DNA of 35,729 bases from Minisyncoccota bacterium (GTDB lineage: Bacteria > Patescibacteriota > Minisyncoccia > Phycocordibacterales > UBA1006), in the NCBI GenBank assembly GCA_021209525.1, contig JAJOIF010000004.1, positions 1 through 35,729 of the forward strand, in the 5' to 3' direction. The notes under the pieces are model-generated. The model made no database searches. It was not told the DNA's origin and saw only the letters and a program-made list of their open reading frames with translations. Each line of letters opens with the position of its first letter. Positions within the stretch are counted from its first letter, which is position 1. The position numbers were made by a program, and so were the translations under genes. Below, piece after piece: positions 23,495 through 29,209 of the stretch.

Positions 23495-24682
23495 TTATGA
23501 AGAGAAGTCAAAATTATTCATTCCATAGAGATCATCATCAGTATCTTCGGGAACTTTTTCTTGCTGGTCTTCAAAATACCATGTTTCTGTAGATGGGTTT
23601 TGCGTATTGTTCTCAAATACATTCATGAGCGGATCAGTCTGCGCTTCAGTTACTGCGTCAAGAGAATCAGCAAGATGGATACCTAGAGGAGACTCTTGAT
23701 GTATTTCAGTATAAGGCAGCGTTTCTGATTCTTCTTGAACTGGAGTATCTGAACCTAGGGGCATTCCCGAAAGAAAATCATGAGCTATGCGAGGTTCTTC
23801 TTGAGGTGCAGATTGAGTATGATCTGCAATGTATCGATCAAGCATAGATTCTTGGGCGCTTTCTTCTTTGAATTTTTTCACAATGCTCTCAATATCATCG
23901 AGAGAAAAGAAATCAATGACAATCTTGCCTCCGACTTCTTTTTCTTCAATAGCAACACGTGTACCGAGACGCTCGGCGAGTTGTTCTTGATAGGTTTTCA
24001 TGCGTGGATTTTGCTCTTTGATTGGTTTGCGTGCTTTTTCTGAAGCAATAGTGCGTGCAATATGTTCTGATTCGCGCACGCTCATCTTTTTGTAGACAAT
24101 TTCTTTGAAGAGTGTTGATTGCTCCATAGGGCGATCAGTGAGCATCATGAGCGGACGCGTATGTCCCTCACTAATCTTGCCCGCCTGAAGCGCGTCCATA
24201 ATATCCTGAGGTAATTGCAAGAGACGCAACGTATTAGAAACATATGCACGACTCTTGCCCATCTTCTTGCCTATTTGACCATGAGTCAATCCGAACTCAT
24301 CAACAAGGCGCGCAAAAGCACGCGCACGATCAATAGGATTCAAGTCTTCGCGTTGCAAGTTTTCAATAATTGCGAGCTCGAGCTTCATCTTGGAGTCTTC
24401 TCCGCGACGAATAATCACCGGCACCTGCTGGAGTCCTGCTAATTTTGAAGCACGCAAACGGCGTTCTCCGGCAATCAATTCATACGAAACACTCATACCG
24501 CCGTCTGGTTTTGGAATTTCAACGCGCGTCACTACAAGCGGCTGTAATACTCCGTATTGACGAATAGAGTCAGCGAGGTCTTGGAGTGCGGTTTCGTCAA
24601 ATTCTTTGCGGGGCTGATATGGATTCGGGTTAATTTTTTCTGTTTCAATCCAGAATATTGAGTCGCTGTATAGTTGAGACAT
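23495..24682 (-). CDS. parB: Chromosome partitioning protein ParB
   Basis: The 395-residue protein has an N-terminal ParB/Srx CTPase domain with NPYQPRKEFD, GVLQPLVV and GERRLRASK (72-80), then a helix-turn-helix centre (LTHGQIGKKMGKSRAYVSNTLRLLQLP) and KISEGHTRPLM. After about residue 270 it has a non-conserved acidic tail of about 120 residues rich in Glu, Asp, Gln and Ser in place of the usual short dimerisation end; part of FFSLDDIESIVKKF could be the dimer helix. ParB loads on parS near the origin and recruits SMC. No ParA gene is adjacent and no clear parS (TGTTTCACGTGAAACA type) is visible. A TATAAT lies about 27 bases before the ATG. Confidence 0.95.
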   Translation of the reverse strand: MSQLYSDSIFWIETEKINPNPYQPRKEFDETALQDLADSIRQYGVLQPLVVTRVEIPKPDGGMSVSYELIAGERRLRASKLAGLQQVPVIIRRGEDSKMKLELAIIENLQREDLNPIDRARAFARLVDEFGLTHGQIGKKMGKSRAYVSNTLRLLQLPQDIMDALQAGKISEGHTRPLMMLTDRPMEQSTLFKEIVYKKMSVRESEHIARTIASEKARKPIKEQNPRMKTYQEQLAERLGTRVAIEEKEVGGKIVIDFFSLDDIESIVKKFKEESAQESMLDRYIADHTQSAPQEEPRIAHDFLSGMPLGSDTPVQEESETLPYTEIHQESPLGIHLADSLDAVTEAQTDPLMNVFENNTQNPSTETWYFEDQQEKVPEDTDDDLYGMNNFDFSS

Positions 24683-24790
24683 GATGATGAAGTGCTGTGT
24701 ATGCGTAATTATAAATTGCTCGTAAATGTATGCATGTATTCTATCATAAAAAAATCTTTTGTTCGAATTGTGGAAAAATTTTTAAATATG

Positions 24791-24798
24791 TGTACAAT
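24791..24798 (+). promoter_or_regulatory. -10 box of tRNA-Leu and leader hairpin
   Basis: TGTACAAT lies about 43 bases before tRNA-Leu. A hairpin GTGTAGA-AATACC-TCTACAC at 24809-24828 follows in the leader. Confidence 0.45.
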
Positions 24799-24841
24799 AG
24801 GGGTGCCTGTGTAGAAATACCTCTACACCTGCGCCCTCCTT

Positions 24842-24923
24842 GCCGGAATGGCGGAATTGGTAGACGCGCACGACTCAAAATCGTGTTCCTTCGGGAGTGC
24901 TGGTTCGATTCCAGTTTCCGGCA
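24842..24923 (+). tRNA. tRNA-Leu (CAA)
   Basis: This class II tRNA has acceptor GCCGGAA/TTCCGGC, anticodon stem CACGA/TCGTG with loop CTCAAAA (anticodon CAA, codon TTG), a long variable arm GTTCCTTCGGGAGT, and T arm CTGG-TTCGATT-CCAG. The A36-A37-A38 run makes it a likely MiaA target. CCA is not encoded. Confidence 0.95.
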
Positions 24924-24953
24924 CATATTAACAGACCTTAACAATATATCATT

Positions 24954-25424
24954 ATGAAAAACACGCTTATCGCATTATTGATTAGTATTGTGGCAATAGG
25001 TGCTTTTGTACTTTTTGCAAACAAAAATCAAAACTTGCAAGAAATTAAACAAAGTGAAAGCAATAATCTTTTTGGAGAAGATGCTGGAGACCTCTTGGAA
25101 GGAGATGAAATAATGACCATTTTTATTCCAGAACTTACCTGGGTTGACGATGAAGTAAGTCCTCTTGCTATTGTATATACAGAACAAGAAATTCCTGCAA
25201 CGGAAAATCCTCTTCTTGCAACACTTGTCGCTTTTTTTGAAAAGCACAATAATAATTACAATGGGCTCTCTTTGGGTGGATTGGTTATAGATGGCACTAC
25301 TGCACGCATTAATCTCACAGGGTCATATATTCCCCAAGGCAGCATGACTAGTCTCTATGTACTGAGAGAAATCGAAGATATGCCATTTCAATTTGAGAAT
25401 ATTAACACTATGAAGTATCGTTAA
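24954..25424 (+). CDS. Membrane-anchored GerMN-like domain protein, frameshifted
   Basis: The 156-residue frame has an N-terminal membrane anchor (about residues 4-22, TLIALLISIVAIGAFVLFA), a linker, and a domain whose sequence fits GerMN-like proteins: PLAIVYTEQEIPATENPLLATLVAFFE, GLVIDGTTARINLTGSYIPQG and a final helix. Such domains are extracytoplasmic and bind peptidoglycan-related partners in sporulating bacteria; the role in other bacteria is unknown. The frame stops at 25424, but an overlapping -1 frame continues plausibly to 25522, so the natural product is probably about 32 residues longer. It follows tRNA-Leu by 30 bases and may share its transcript. Confidence 0.65.
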   Translation: MKNTLIALLISIVAIGAFVLFANKNQNLQEIKQSESNNLFGEDAGDLLEGDEIMTIFIPELTWVDDEVSPLAIVYTEQEIPATENPLLATLVAFFEKHNNNYNGLSLGGLVIDGTTARINLTGSYIPQGSMTSLYVLREIEDMPFQFENINTMKYR

Positions 25425-25522
25425 ATGGCTCATTGTGGAATTGGTGTGATTATGATAATGCTGGACCAGATGAAGGACCTTGTGCATCAGGACCGAGATA
25501 CTGGGTAACAGAGAGATCATAA
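25415..25522 (+). pseudogene. Displaced C-terminal end of the GerMN-like gene
   Basis: In the -1 frame relative to the upstream gene the DNA reads VSLNGSLWNWCDYDN then AGPDEGPCASGPRYWVTERS and TAA, a Trp/Cys/Gly-rich stretch that looks like a protein end and not random sequence. It directly continues where the first frame stops. No slippery heptamer is visible at the junction near 25413-25415, so a lost base (real mutation or sequencing error) is more likely than programmed frameshifting. Confidence 0.6.
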
Positions 25523-25536
25523 AATTACTTATATAT

Positions 25537-25570
25537 AAAAAATACAGCCTGTATAAGGCTGTATTTTTTC
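25537..25570. terminator. Bidirectional terminator
   Basis: AAATACAGCC and GGCTGTATTT form a 10-bp stem with loop TGTATAA and T runs on both strands, between the GerMN-like gene and ahpC. Confidence 0.92.
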
Positions 25571-25572
25571 TT

Positions 25573-26172
25573 TTATATCTTCCCTACTAAATCCATTCCT
25601 GGTTCTAGAGTGTCATTTCCCGGCTCCCAGCTCGCAGGACAGACTTGACCACCATGCTCATCAACAAATTTTGCTGCGCGCAATTTGCGCAAGAGCTCAC
25701 GAGCACTGCGTCCAATATTATTGTCGTGAATTTCAATAGTACGCACATATCCTTTAGGGTCTACAATAAAACTTCCACGCAATGATAATCCCTCTTCAAA
25801 AATATACGTACCAAAGAGCATACAGAGTTCTCCTGTTGGATCAGCGACCATAGGGTAGTTAATCTTGGCAATTGCTGGAGAGTGATCATGCCATGCTTTG
25901 TGTACAAACACTGTATCTGTGCTCACACTGAATATCTCTGCATTTTCTTTTTGGAATTCAGGATATAATTGGGCAAGTTCTTCGAGTTCTGTCGGACACA
26001 CAAAGGTAAAGTCCGCTGGATAAAATACAAATACTTTCCAAGAATCTGCATACTCTTGATCAAGGTCAATGTGCTTTTCTGCTCCTTCATGGTATGCATG
26101 CAGGATAATACCTTCAGGTAATTGTTCACCAATACCTAATGGTTCAAAATCTAAGGTTTCAAAATCTTCCAT
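25573..26172 (-). CDS. 2-Cys peroxiredoxin (AhpC/Prx1 type)
   Basis: The 199-residue thioredoxin-fold peroxidase has the peroxidatic Cys59 in PADFTFVCPTE, the active-site context HSPAIAKINYPMVADPTG and RGSFIVDPKG, and a resolving Cys178 in GGQVCPASWEPG. It reduces hydrogen peroxide and organic peroxides; no AhpF reductase is adjacent, so the glutaredoxin or a thioredoxin would reduce it (inference). Its promoter has TGCTATACT about 35 bases before the ATG, giving a short leader. Confidence 0.95.
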   Translation of the reverse strand: MEDFETLDFEPLGIGEQLPEGIILHAYHEGAEKHIDLDQEYADSWKVFVFYPADFTFVCPTELEELAQLYPEFQKENAEIFSVSTDTVFVHKAWHDHSPAIAKINYPMVADPTGELCMLFGTYIFEEGLSLRGSFIVDPKGYVRTIEIHDNNIGRSARELLRKLRAAKFVDEHGGQVCPASWEPGNDTLEPGMDLVGKI

Positions 26173-26207
26173 AATGATATATTTTATTTACTGAGAATAA
26201 TGATAGA

Positions 26208-26216
26208 AGTATAGCA
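26208..26216 (-). promoter_or_regulatory. Extended -10 TGCTATACT, ahpC
   Basis: Minus-strand box with a predicted leader of about 28 bases before the ATG at 26172. Confidence 0.5.
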
Positions 26217-26332
26217 CATACTGCTTGATTTTTAAAGCTTGCAGGGTGATATGTAAAAAGGATATTATCCCCCGCTCAGCGGTACAAACAAATTACAAGA
26301 AACTCTCCTTCGCTTCGCTGCGGCGAGCAAAG

Positions 26333-26441
26333 CAAGATACAAGATACAAACAAATTCAAAATTACAAATCATAAGATACAAGGTGTGAGTAATTGGAATT
26401 TGAGATTTGAGACCTGTACCTTGTTTGTATCTTGTATCTTG
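26333..26441. repeat. Perfect 19-bp inverted repeat, CAAGATACAAGATACAAAC
   Basis: CAAGATACAAGATACAAAC at 26333-26351 is exactly the reverse complement of 26423-26441. A second shorter pair, AGGTGTGAG at 26381-26389 and CTCACACCT at 26473-26481, interleaves with it. The same GTTTGTATCTTGTAT word recurs at about 33479-33493 upstream of the DUF4446 gene. Confidence 0.8.
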
Positions 26442-26501
26442 GGATTTGTAATTTACCTGCATTTTGTATCTTCTCACACCTAACGAAACTTGCCCCTCAT
26501 A

Positions 26502-26510
26502 TGCTATACT
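26502..26510 (+). promoter_or_regulatory. Extended -10 TGCTATACT, miaA
   Basis: The box ends 6 bases before the ATG at 26517, so transcription should begin at or next to the start codon. It excludes the upstream TTG start at 26490. Confidence 0.6.
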
Positions 26511-26516
26511 TACCCT

Positions 26517-27371
26517 ATGAAAAAATTACCCATATACATTATTTGCGGACCTACGGCAACAGGTAAAACAGCTCGATCTCTTGAGCTTGCTCGCGAAATA
26601 GGTGGTGAAATTATTTCTGCTGATAGTCGTCAAGTGTATCGCGACCTCAATATAGGAACTGCAAAAATCACCAAAGATGAAATGGATGGCATCCCTCACC
26701 ATATGATTGATATTGTTGATCCTCAAGACTATTACAGTGCAGCTCTGTTTAAAGAAGCGAGTGAGCGCTGTATCAATGACATACACAAACGTGGAGCGAT
26801 TCCTATTATTGTTGGTGGGACTGGTTTTTATATTGATACCCTTATTTATGATCAATCTCTTCCTTTGGTGCCTCCACAAGAACATATCCGTGCGCGTTAT
26901 CAAGACACCCCAACAGAAGATCTCTATAAAATACTCTCTCACCAAGATCCTGTATCAAGTGAAAAAATAGACCGCCATAATAGAGTACGTATCGTGCGGG
27001 CTCTTGAGATTTTTGAAACACTTGGACACATTCCTCAAAAGCCAGAAAAAAAACTCCTCTATGACATTCACTGGGAATATATTGATCGAGACAATGATGA
27101 CCTCAAAAAACGTATTCATGATCGAAATATTACTCGTGTGCACGGTGGGCTTGTTGATGAAGTACAAGGACTTCTTGACCAAGGAATATCACCTGAGAGA
27201 CTCCATGCTTTTGGGCTTGAATATCGATATACCCTGCTCTATATTCAAGGGCTTATTAAGAATAAAGAAGAGCTCGTCACTATCCTCGACACAAAAACAT
27301 GGCAATTTGCCAAAAGACAGAGAACGTGGTTCAAGAAGTTTTTACCACAAGAGGTTTTTCGGAGTTTATAA
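26517..27371 (+). CDS. miaA: tRNA dimethylallyltransferase MiaA
   Basis: The 284-residue enzyme adds a dimethylallyl group to A37 of tRNAs reading UNN codons. It has the P-loop GPTATGKT (11-18), ISADSRQVYRDLNIGTAK, HHMIDIVDP, IIVGGTGFYIDTLIY, NRVRIVRALEIFE, GLEYRYTLLYIQG and QFAKRQRTWFKKF. The last block is the conserved tRNA-binding end, so the protein is full length. The tRNA-Leu(CAA), tRNA-Trp and tRNA-Tyr in this window have the A36-A37-A38 run it recognises. It is leaderless, and its last 6 bases overlap the convergent DUF4440 gene. Confidence 0.97.
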   Translation: MKKLPIYIICGPTATGKTARSLELAREIGGEIISADSRQVYRDLNIGTAKITKDEMDGIPHHMIDIVDPQDYYSAALFKEASERCINDIHKRGAIPIIVGGTGFYIDTLIYDQSLPLVPPQEHIRARYQDTPTEDLYKILSHQDPVSSEKIDRHNRVRIVRALEIFETLGHIPQKPEKKLLYDIHWEYIDRDNDDLKKRIHDRNITRVHGGLVDEVQGLLDQGISPERLHAFGLEYRYTLLYIQGLIKNKEELVTILDTKTWQFAKRQRTWFKKFLPQEVFRSL

Positions 27372-27725
27372 AATTTTTGTTCCCTGATGAAAAAAGATAC
27401 GCCAAGAATTATTTTCTCTGCGCCATAATGATGTACGCAACGCGGTAACCATGACTGAGTTTTTGGTATGTGTCGTTTTAAAATGAGTCATCACAATATT
27501 GTTGCTGAGCACCTCTGCTTTAAAATCTTGCAGTATATAATTCACCAGAAATGCTTCTTCTGGAAGTCTGGCTAATATGTCATCTTTAGTATACACCGAT
27601 CCAGAGCTTGCAAATTCTATAAAATCATCACAGAGTAATGTATCGAGTTCTGCACAAGATGCGCGAGCATCTGACCGTAAGAGTGAATTTTCCAGATTGT
27701 GTATGTGGTTAATAATTTCTTTCAT
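27366..27725 (-). CDS. DUF4440 / SnoaL-like (NTF2-fold) protein
   Basis: The 119-residue single-domain protein matches DUF4440 (NTF2-like) proteins in LLCDDFIEFASSGSVYTKDDILARLPEE and ALRTSLWRRENNSWRIFFHQGT. The cone-shaped fold usually binds a small ligand or acts as a hydrolase/isomerase; the role here is unknown. The start at 27725 is 6 bases after TAAAAT (minus strand 27737-27732). Its stop overlaps the end of miaA, and no terminator separates the convergent pair. Confidence 0.82.
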   Translation of the reverse strand: MKEIINHIHNLENSLLRSDARASCAELDTLLCDDFIEFASSGSVYTKDDILARLPEEAFLVNYILQDFKAEVLSNNIVMTHFKTTHTKNSVMVTALRTSLWRRENNSWRIFFHQGTKIL

Positions 27726-27731
27726 AAGTTC

Positions 27732-27737
27732 ATTTTA
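27732..27737 (-). promoter_or_regulatory. -10 box TAAAAT with TG, DUF4440 gene
   Basis: The box ends 6 bases before the ATG at 27725, which fits a leaderless mRNA. Confidence 0.4.
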
Positions 27738-27784
27738 CACTATTACATCAAAAAGTGAGAACTCTTTCCAAAAGAGCATTAGTA

Positions 27785-27854
27785 TGCGGGCTATACTCGC
27801 CGCAGCTCGCCCCGTCAAACGAGGCAGGCTACGTTGAGCGGGGGTGAGCGAAGG
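27785..27854. repeat. GC-rich island next to tRNA-Trp
   Basis: This stretch (CTCGCCGCAGCTCGCCCC, then GAGGCAGGCTACGTTGAGCG) is far richer in GC than its surroundings. It can pair within itself, for example CCCCG with CGGGG. The 11-mer CTCGCCGCAGC recurs inverted at 26317-26327. It may act as the tRNA-Trp 3' processing or terminator region; its origin is unknown. Confidence 0.45.
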
Positions 27855-27925
27855 CGGGCCCACGAGGATTCGAACCTCGGTCAACGGTTTTGGAGACCGC
27901 TATTCTACCACTAAACTATAGGCCC
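27855..27925 (-). tRNA. tRNA-Trp (CCA)
   Basis: The acceptor is GGGCCTA/TGGGCCC, the D stem GTTT/GAAT-type, the anticodon stem GCGGT/ACCGT with loop CTCCAAA (anticodon CCA), and the T arm CGAGG-TTCGAAT-CCTCG. The discriminator is G. It follows rpmG on the same strand, a neighbourhood known from many bacteria, but secE and nusG are not next to it here. Confidence 0.95.
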
Positions 27926-27936
27926 ATGCGCATATG

Positions 27937-27945
27937 AGTATAGCA
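27937..27945 (-). promoter_or_regulatory. Extended -10 TGCTATACT, tRNA-Trp
   Basis: The box ends 11 bases before the tRNA 5' end, downstream of the rpmG terminator. Confidence 0.55.
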
Positions 27946-27954
27946 CATCCACTC

Positions 27955-27984
27955 AAAAATAAAACCCCTTGAGGGGTTTTATTT
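27955..27984 (-). terminator. Strong terminator of rpmG
   Basis: AAATAAAACCCC and GGGGTTTTATTT form a 12-bp stem with loop TTGA; on the minus strand it is followed by T5. The rpmG stop codon (27981-27979) lies inside the stem. Confidence 0.92.
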
Positions 27985-28164
27985 CTTTGCTTCTTTGTAC
28001 ATAACATGCTTTTTGAGCACAGGATTGAACTTTTTGAGCTCAATTTTGTGATTAGCAAGTTTCTTTTTGTTCTTGCGTGTCCAATATGTGTGGGTAGTTT
28101 TTTTCTTGCCCGTTTTGTCATCTTGGATGGTGTGAACCAATTTAATCAAATTATCTTGTGACAT
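27979..28164 (-). CDS. rpmG: Ribosomal protein bL33
   Basis: The 61-residue basic protein starting MSQDNLIKLVHTIQ has the L33 pattern KKKTTHTYWTRKNKKKLANHKIELKKFNPVLKKHVMYKE. The usual two CxxC pairs are absent, so it is the zinc-free form. The start at 28164 is preferred over the longer open frame to 28308, because L33 begins there and a TATAGT box lies 9 bases upstream. Confidence 0.93.
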   Translation of the reverse strand: MSQDNLIKLVHTIQDDKTGKKKTTHTYWTRKNKKKLANHKIELKKFNPVLKKHVMYKEAKK

Positions 28165-28173
28165 AGTGGATAT

Positions 28174-28179
28174 ACTATA
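28174..28179 (-). promoter_or_regulatory. -10 box TATAGT, rpmG
   Basis: Minus-strand box ending 9 bases before the rpmG ATG. Confidence 0.4.
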
Positions 28180-28203
28180 GCGTATTGCAATAAAAAAAGC
28201 AAG

Positions 28204-28233
28204 TAAAAAGCCCCGTTTTGTAAACAGGACTTT
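28204..28233 (-). terminator. Imperfect terminator hairpin
   Basis: On the minus strand AAAG-CC-GTTT type arms pair with two mismatches around a TGT-like loop, followed by TTTTTAC. It would end the transcript of the gene at 28253-28594. Confidence 0.5.
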
Positions 28234-28252
28234 GTATAGTTTTGTCGCTTTT

Positions 28253-28594
28253 TTACCTGTTGTGATTATGATCTTTTTGCCAGGGAGACAAAAAATAACG
28301 ATACGCATACGCTGATCTTTGGTGAGATTTTAAAAAAGCTTCACGACTCACTTGTCTATAGGTATTACATCCATATTTGGCTTGATAGTGCTCTTTTTCT
28401 ACAGGAACTCTGCCTAGAGAATACAGTTGAAGAAATTGTTTTCTCGGAATACCTCCAAGAGAATAAGGTGATAAGGTTGGCAAAAAATCTGACCCATTTT
28501 TAAGGTATAGCACTCTATCAAATAGACCAAGACCCGAAATAATCCACTGAAATAATCTCCAAAACCAAATAAGTATATGTATACATGTTTTCAT
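28253..28594 (-). CDS. Small protein with N-terminal membrane helix, function unknown
   Basis: From the ATG at 28594 the frame gives 113 residues: MKTCIHILIWFWRLFQWIISGLGLFDRVLY, which could be an amphipathic or membrane helix, then a Tyr/Arg-rich part (YSLGRVPVEKEHYQAKYGCN, REAFLKSHQRSAYAYRYF). No family was recognised. A terminator-like hairpin follows on the same strand, which supports a real gene, but composition is unusual and no clear promoter is seen. A longer start at 28639 is possible. Confidence 0.45.
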   Translation of the reverse strand: MKTCIHILIWFWRLFQWIISGLGLFDRVLYLKNGSDFLPTLSPYSLGGIPRKQFLQLYSLGRVPVEKEHYQAKYGCNTYRQVSREAFLKSHQRSAYAYRYFLSPWQKDHNHNR

Positions 28595-28819
28595 AAAGAT
28601 CTTTTTTGTCAGTGTATCATAATAAGAATATTGCAGCAATATATCTGCAATAATTACATGAAATATAAATACACCAAATACTACTCTTTCTTTTTTAGAA
28701 AAGTACTATAAAAAGATTCTTAGTCTTGTATATTTTTTCATTGCCTCACAAATTACGATAAAAAATGGTTATTCATTACTTACAAACGAGAACCCAAGTA
28801 GTAGCTCTTGCAGCTTAAA

Positions 28820-28850
28820 CAAAAATTCCCAAAATGCTATTTTGGGAATT
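28820..28850 (-). terminator. Terminator hairpin after tRNA-Tyr remnant
   Basis: AATTCCCAAAAT and ATTTTGGGAATT form a perfect 12-bp stem with loop GCT; the minus strand continues in TTTTT. Confidence 0.8.
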
Positions 28851-28880
28851 AATGTTGTATGTGCACCGAGTTGGATTCGA
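28850..28880 (-). repeat. Partial duplicate of the tRNA-Tyr 3' end
   Basis: 31 bases equal positions 29061-29091 with one mismatch (28865 A against 29076 G). They cover the last T-arm bases, the 3' acceptor strand and the downstream spacer of tRNA-Tyr. The rest of the tRNA is absent here. Confidence 0.85.
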
Positions 28881-29029
28881 CTACTCTCGCGGGTCTCGCT
28901 ACGCGCTTTGCGCTTGCTGCGACCTCGCTCCATCAGCCCCTATGCGGGCGCTTCCTCGACTCTTTCGCATCCGCTTCAGAGTCTGCGGGCTTCGCGCGCC
29001 CTTAGTTCGAATTCCCTCTTCTCACTAAA

Positions 29030-29061
29030 ACAAAATCTCTCAAGCATTCGCTTTGAGAGAT
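29030..29061 (-). terminator. Terminator of tRNA-Tyr
   Basis: ATCTCTCAA and TTGAGAGAT form a 9-bp stem; the minus strand continues in TTTTGTTTT. Confidence 0.75.
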
Positions 29062-29072
29062 AATGTTGTATG

Positions 29073-29155
29073 TGCGCCGAGTTGGATTCGAACCAACGTA
29101 GGCTACTGCCGACAGATTTACAGTCTGTTGCGATTGACCACTCCGCCATCGACGC
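29073..29155 (-). tRNA. tRNA-Tyr (GTA)
   Basis: This class II tRNA has acceptor GCGTCGA/TCGGCGC, anticodon stem ACAGA/TCTGT with loop CTGTAAA (anticodon GTA), a variable arm CGGCAGTAGCCTAC, and T arm GTTGG-TTCGAAT-CCAAC. The A36-A37-A38 run makes it a likely MiaA target. CCA is not encoded. Confidence 0.95.
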
Positions 29156-29194
29156 ATTTCGTACATTCTTATGTGTCTATAAAAATGTACGAAG

Positions 29195-29203
29195 AGTATA
29201 GCA
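29195..29203 (-). promoter_or_regulatory. Extended -10 TGCTATACT, tRNA-Tyr
   Basis: It lies just after the clpB stop and about 39 bases before the tRNA. An imperfect hairpin of TTCGTACATT with AATGTACGAA spans the leader (about 29158-29194). Confidence 0.55.
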
Positions 29204-29209
29204 TATCAC

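Larger units (their letters stand above)
26173..26516. other. Repeat-bearing intergenic region ahpC-miaA
   Basis: No gene is seen. The stretch holds the divergent ahpC and miaA promoters, a GC-rich island at about 26270-26330 with CTTCGCTTCGCTGCGGCGAG, and the ACAAATTCAAAATTACAAAT-type repeats with inverted copies described separately. Confidence 0.6.
28595..29072. other. Long gene-free stretch with tRNA remnant
   Basis: No protein gene is supported. Positions 28595-28800 are AT-rich and featureless apart from short T/A hairpins. From 28820 on lie two terminator-type hairpins, a partial copy of the tRNA-Tyr 3' end, and a GC-rich core at about 28885-29000. Confidence 0.6.

Noticed and set aside
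25411-25424. Programmed -1 frameshift site in the GerMN-like gene
   Set aside because: No X-XXY-YYZ slippery heptamer and no downstream pseudoknot is evident; a lost base is simpler.
26173-26516. CRISPR array in the repeat-bearing intergenic region
   Set aside because: The repeats are short, degenerate, irregularly spaced and in both orientations, with no constant spacers and no cas genes.
28834-29063. Plus-strand open frames in the GC-rich tRNA-Tyr flank
   Set aside because: The Arg/Cys/Leu-rich translation is what GC-rich repeat DNA gives; it spans tRNA remnants and hairpins.
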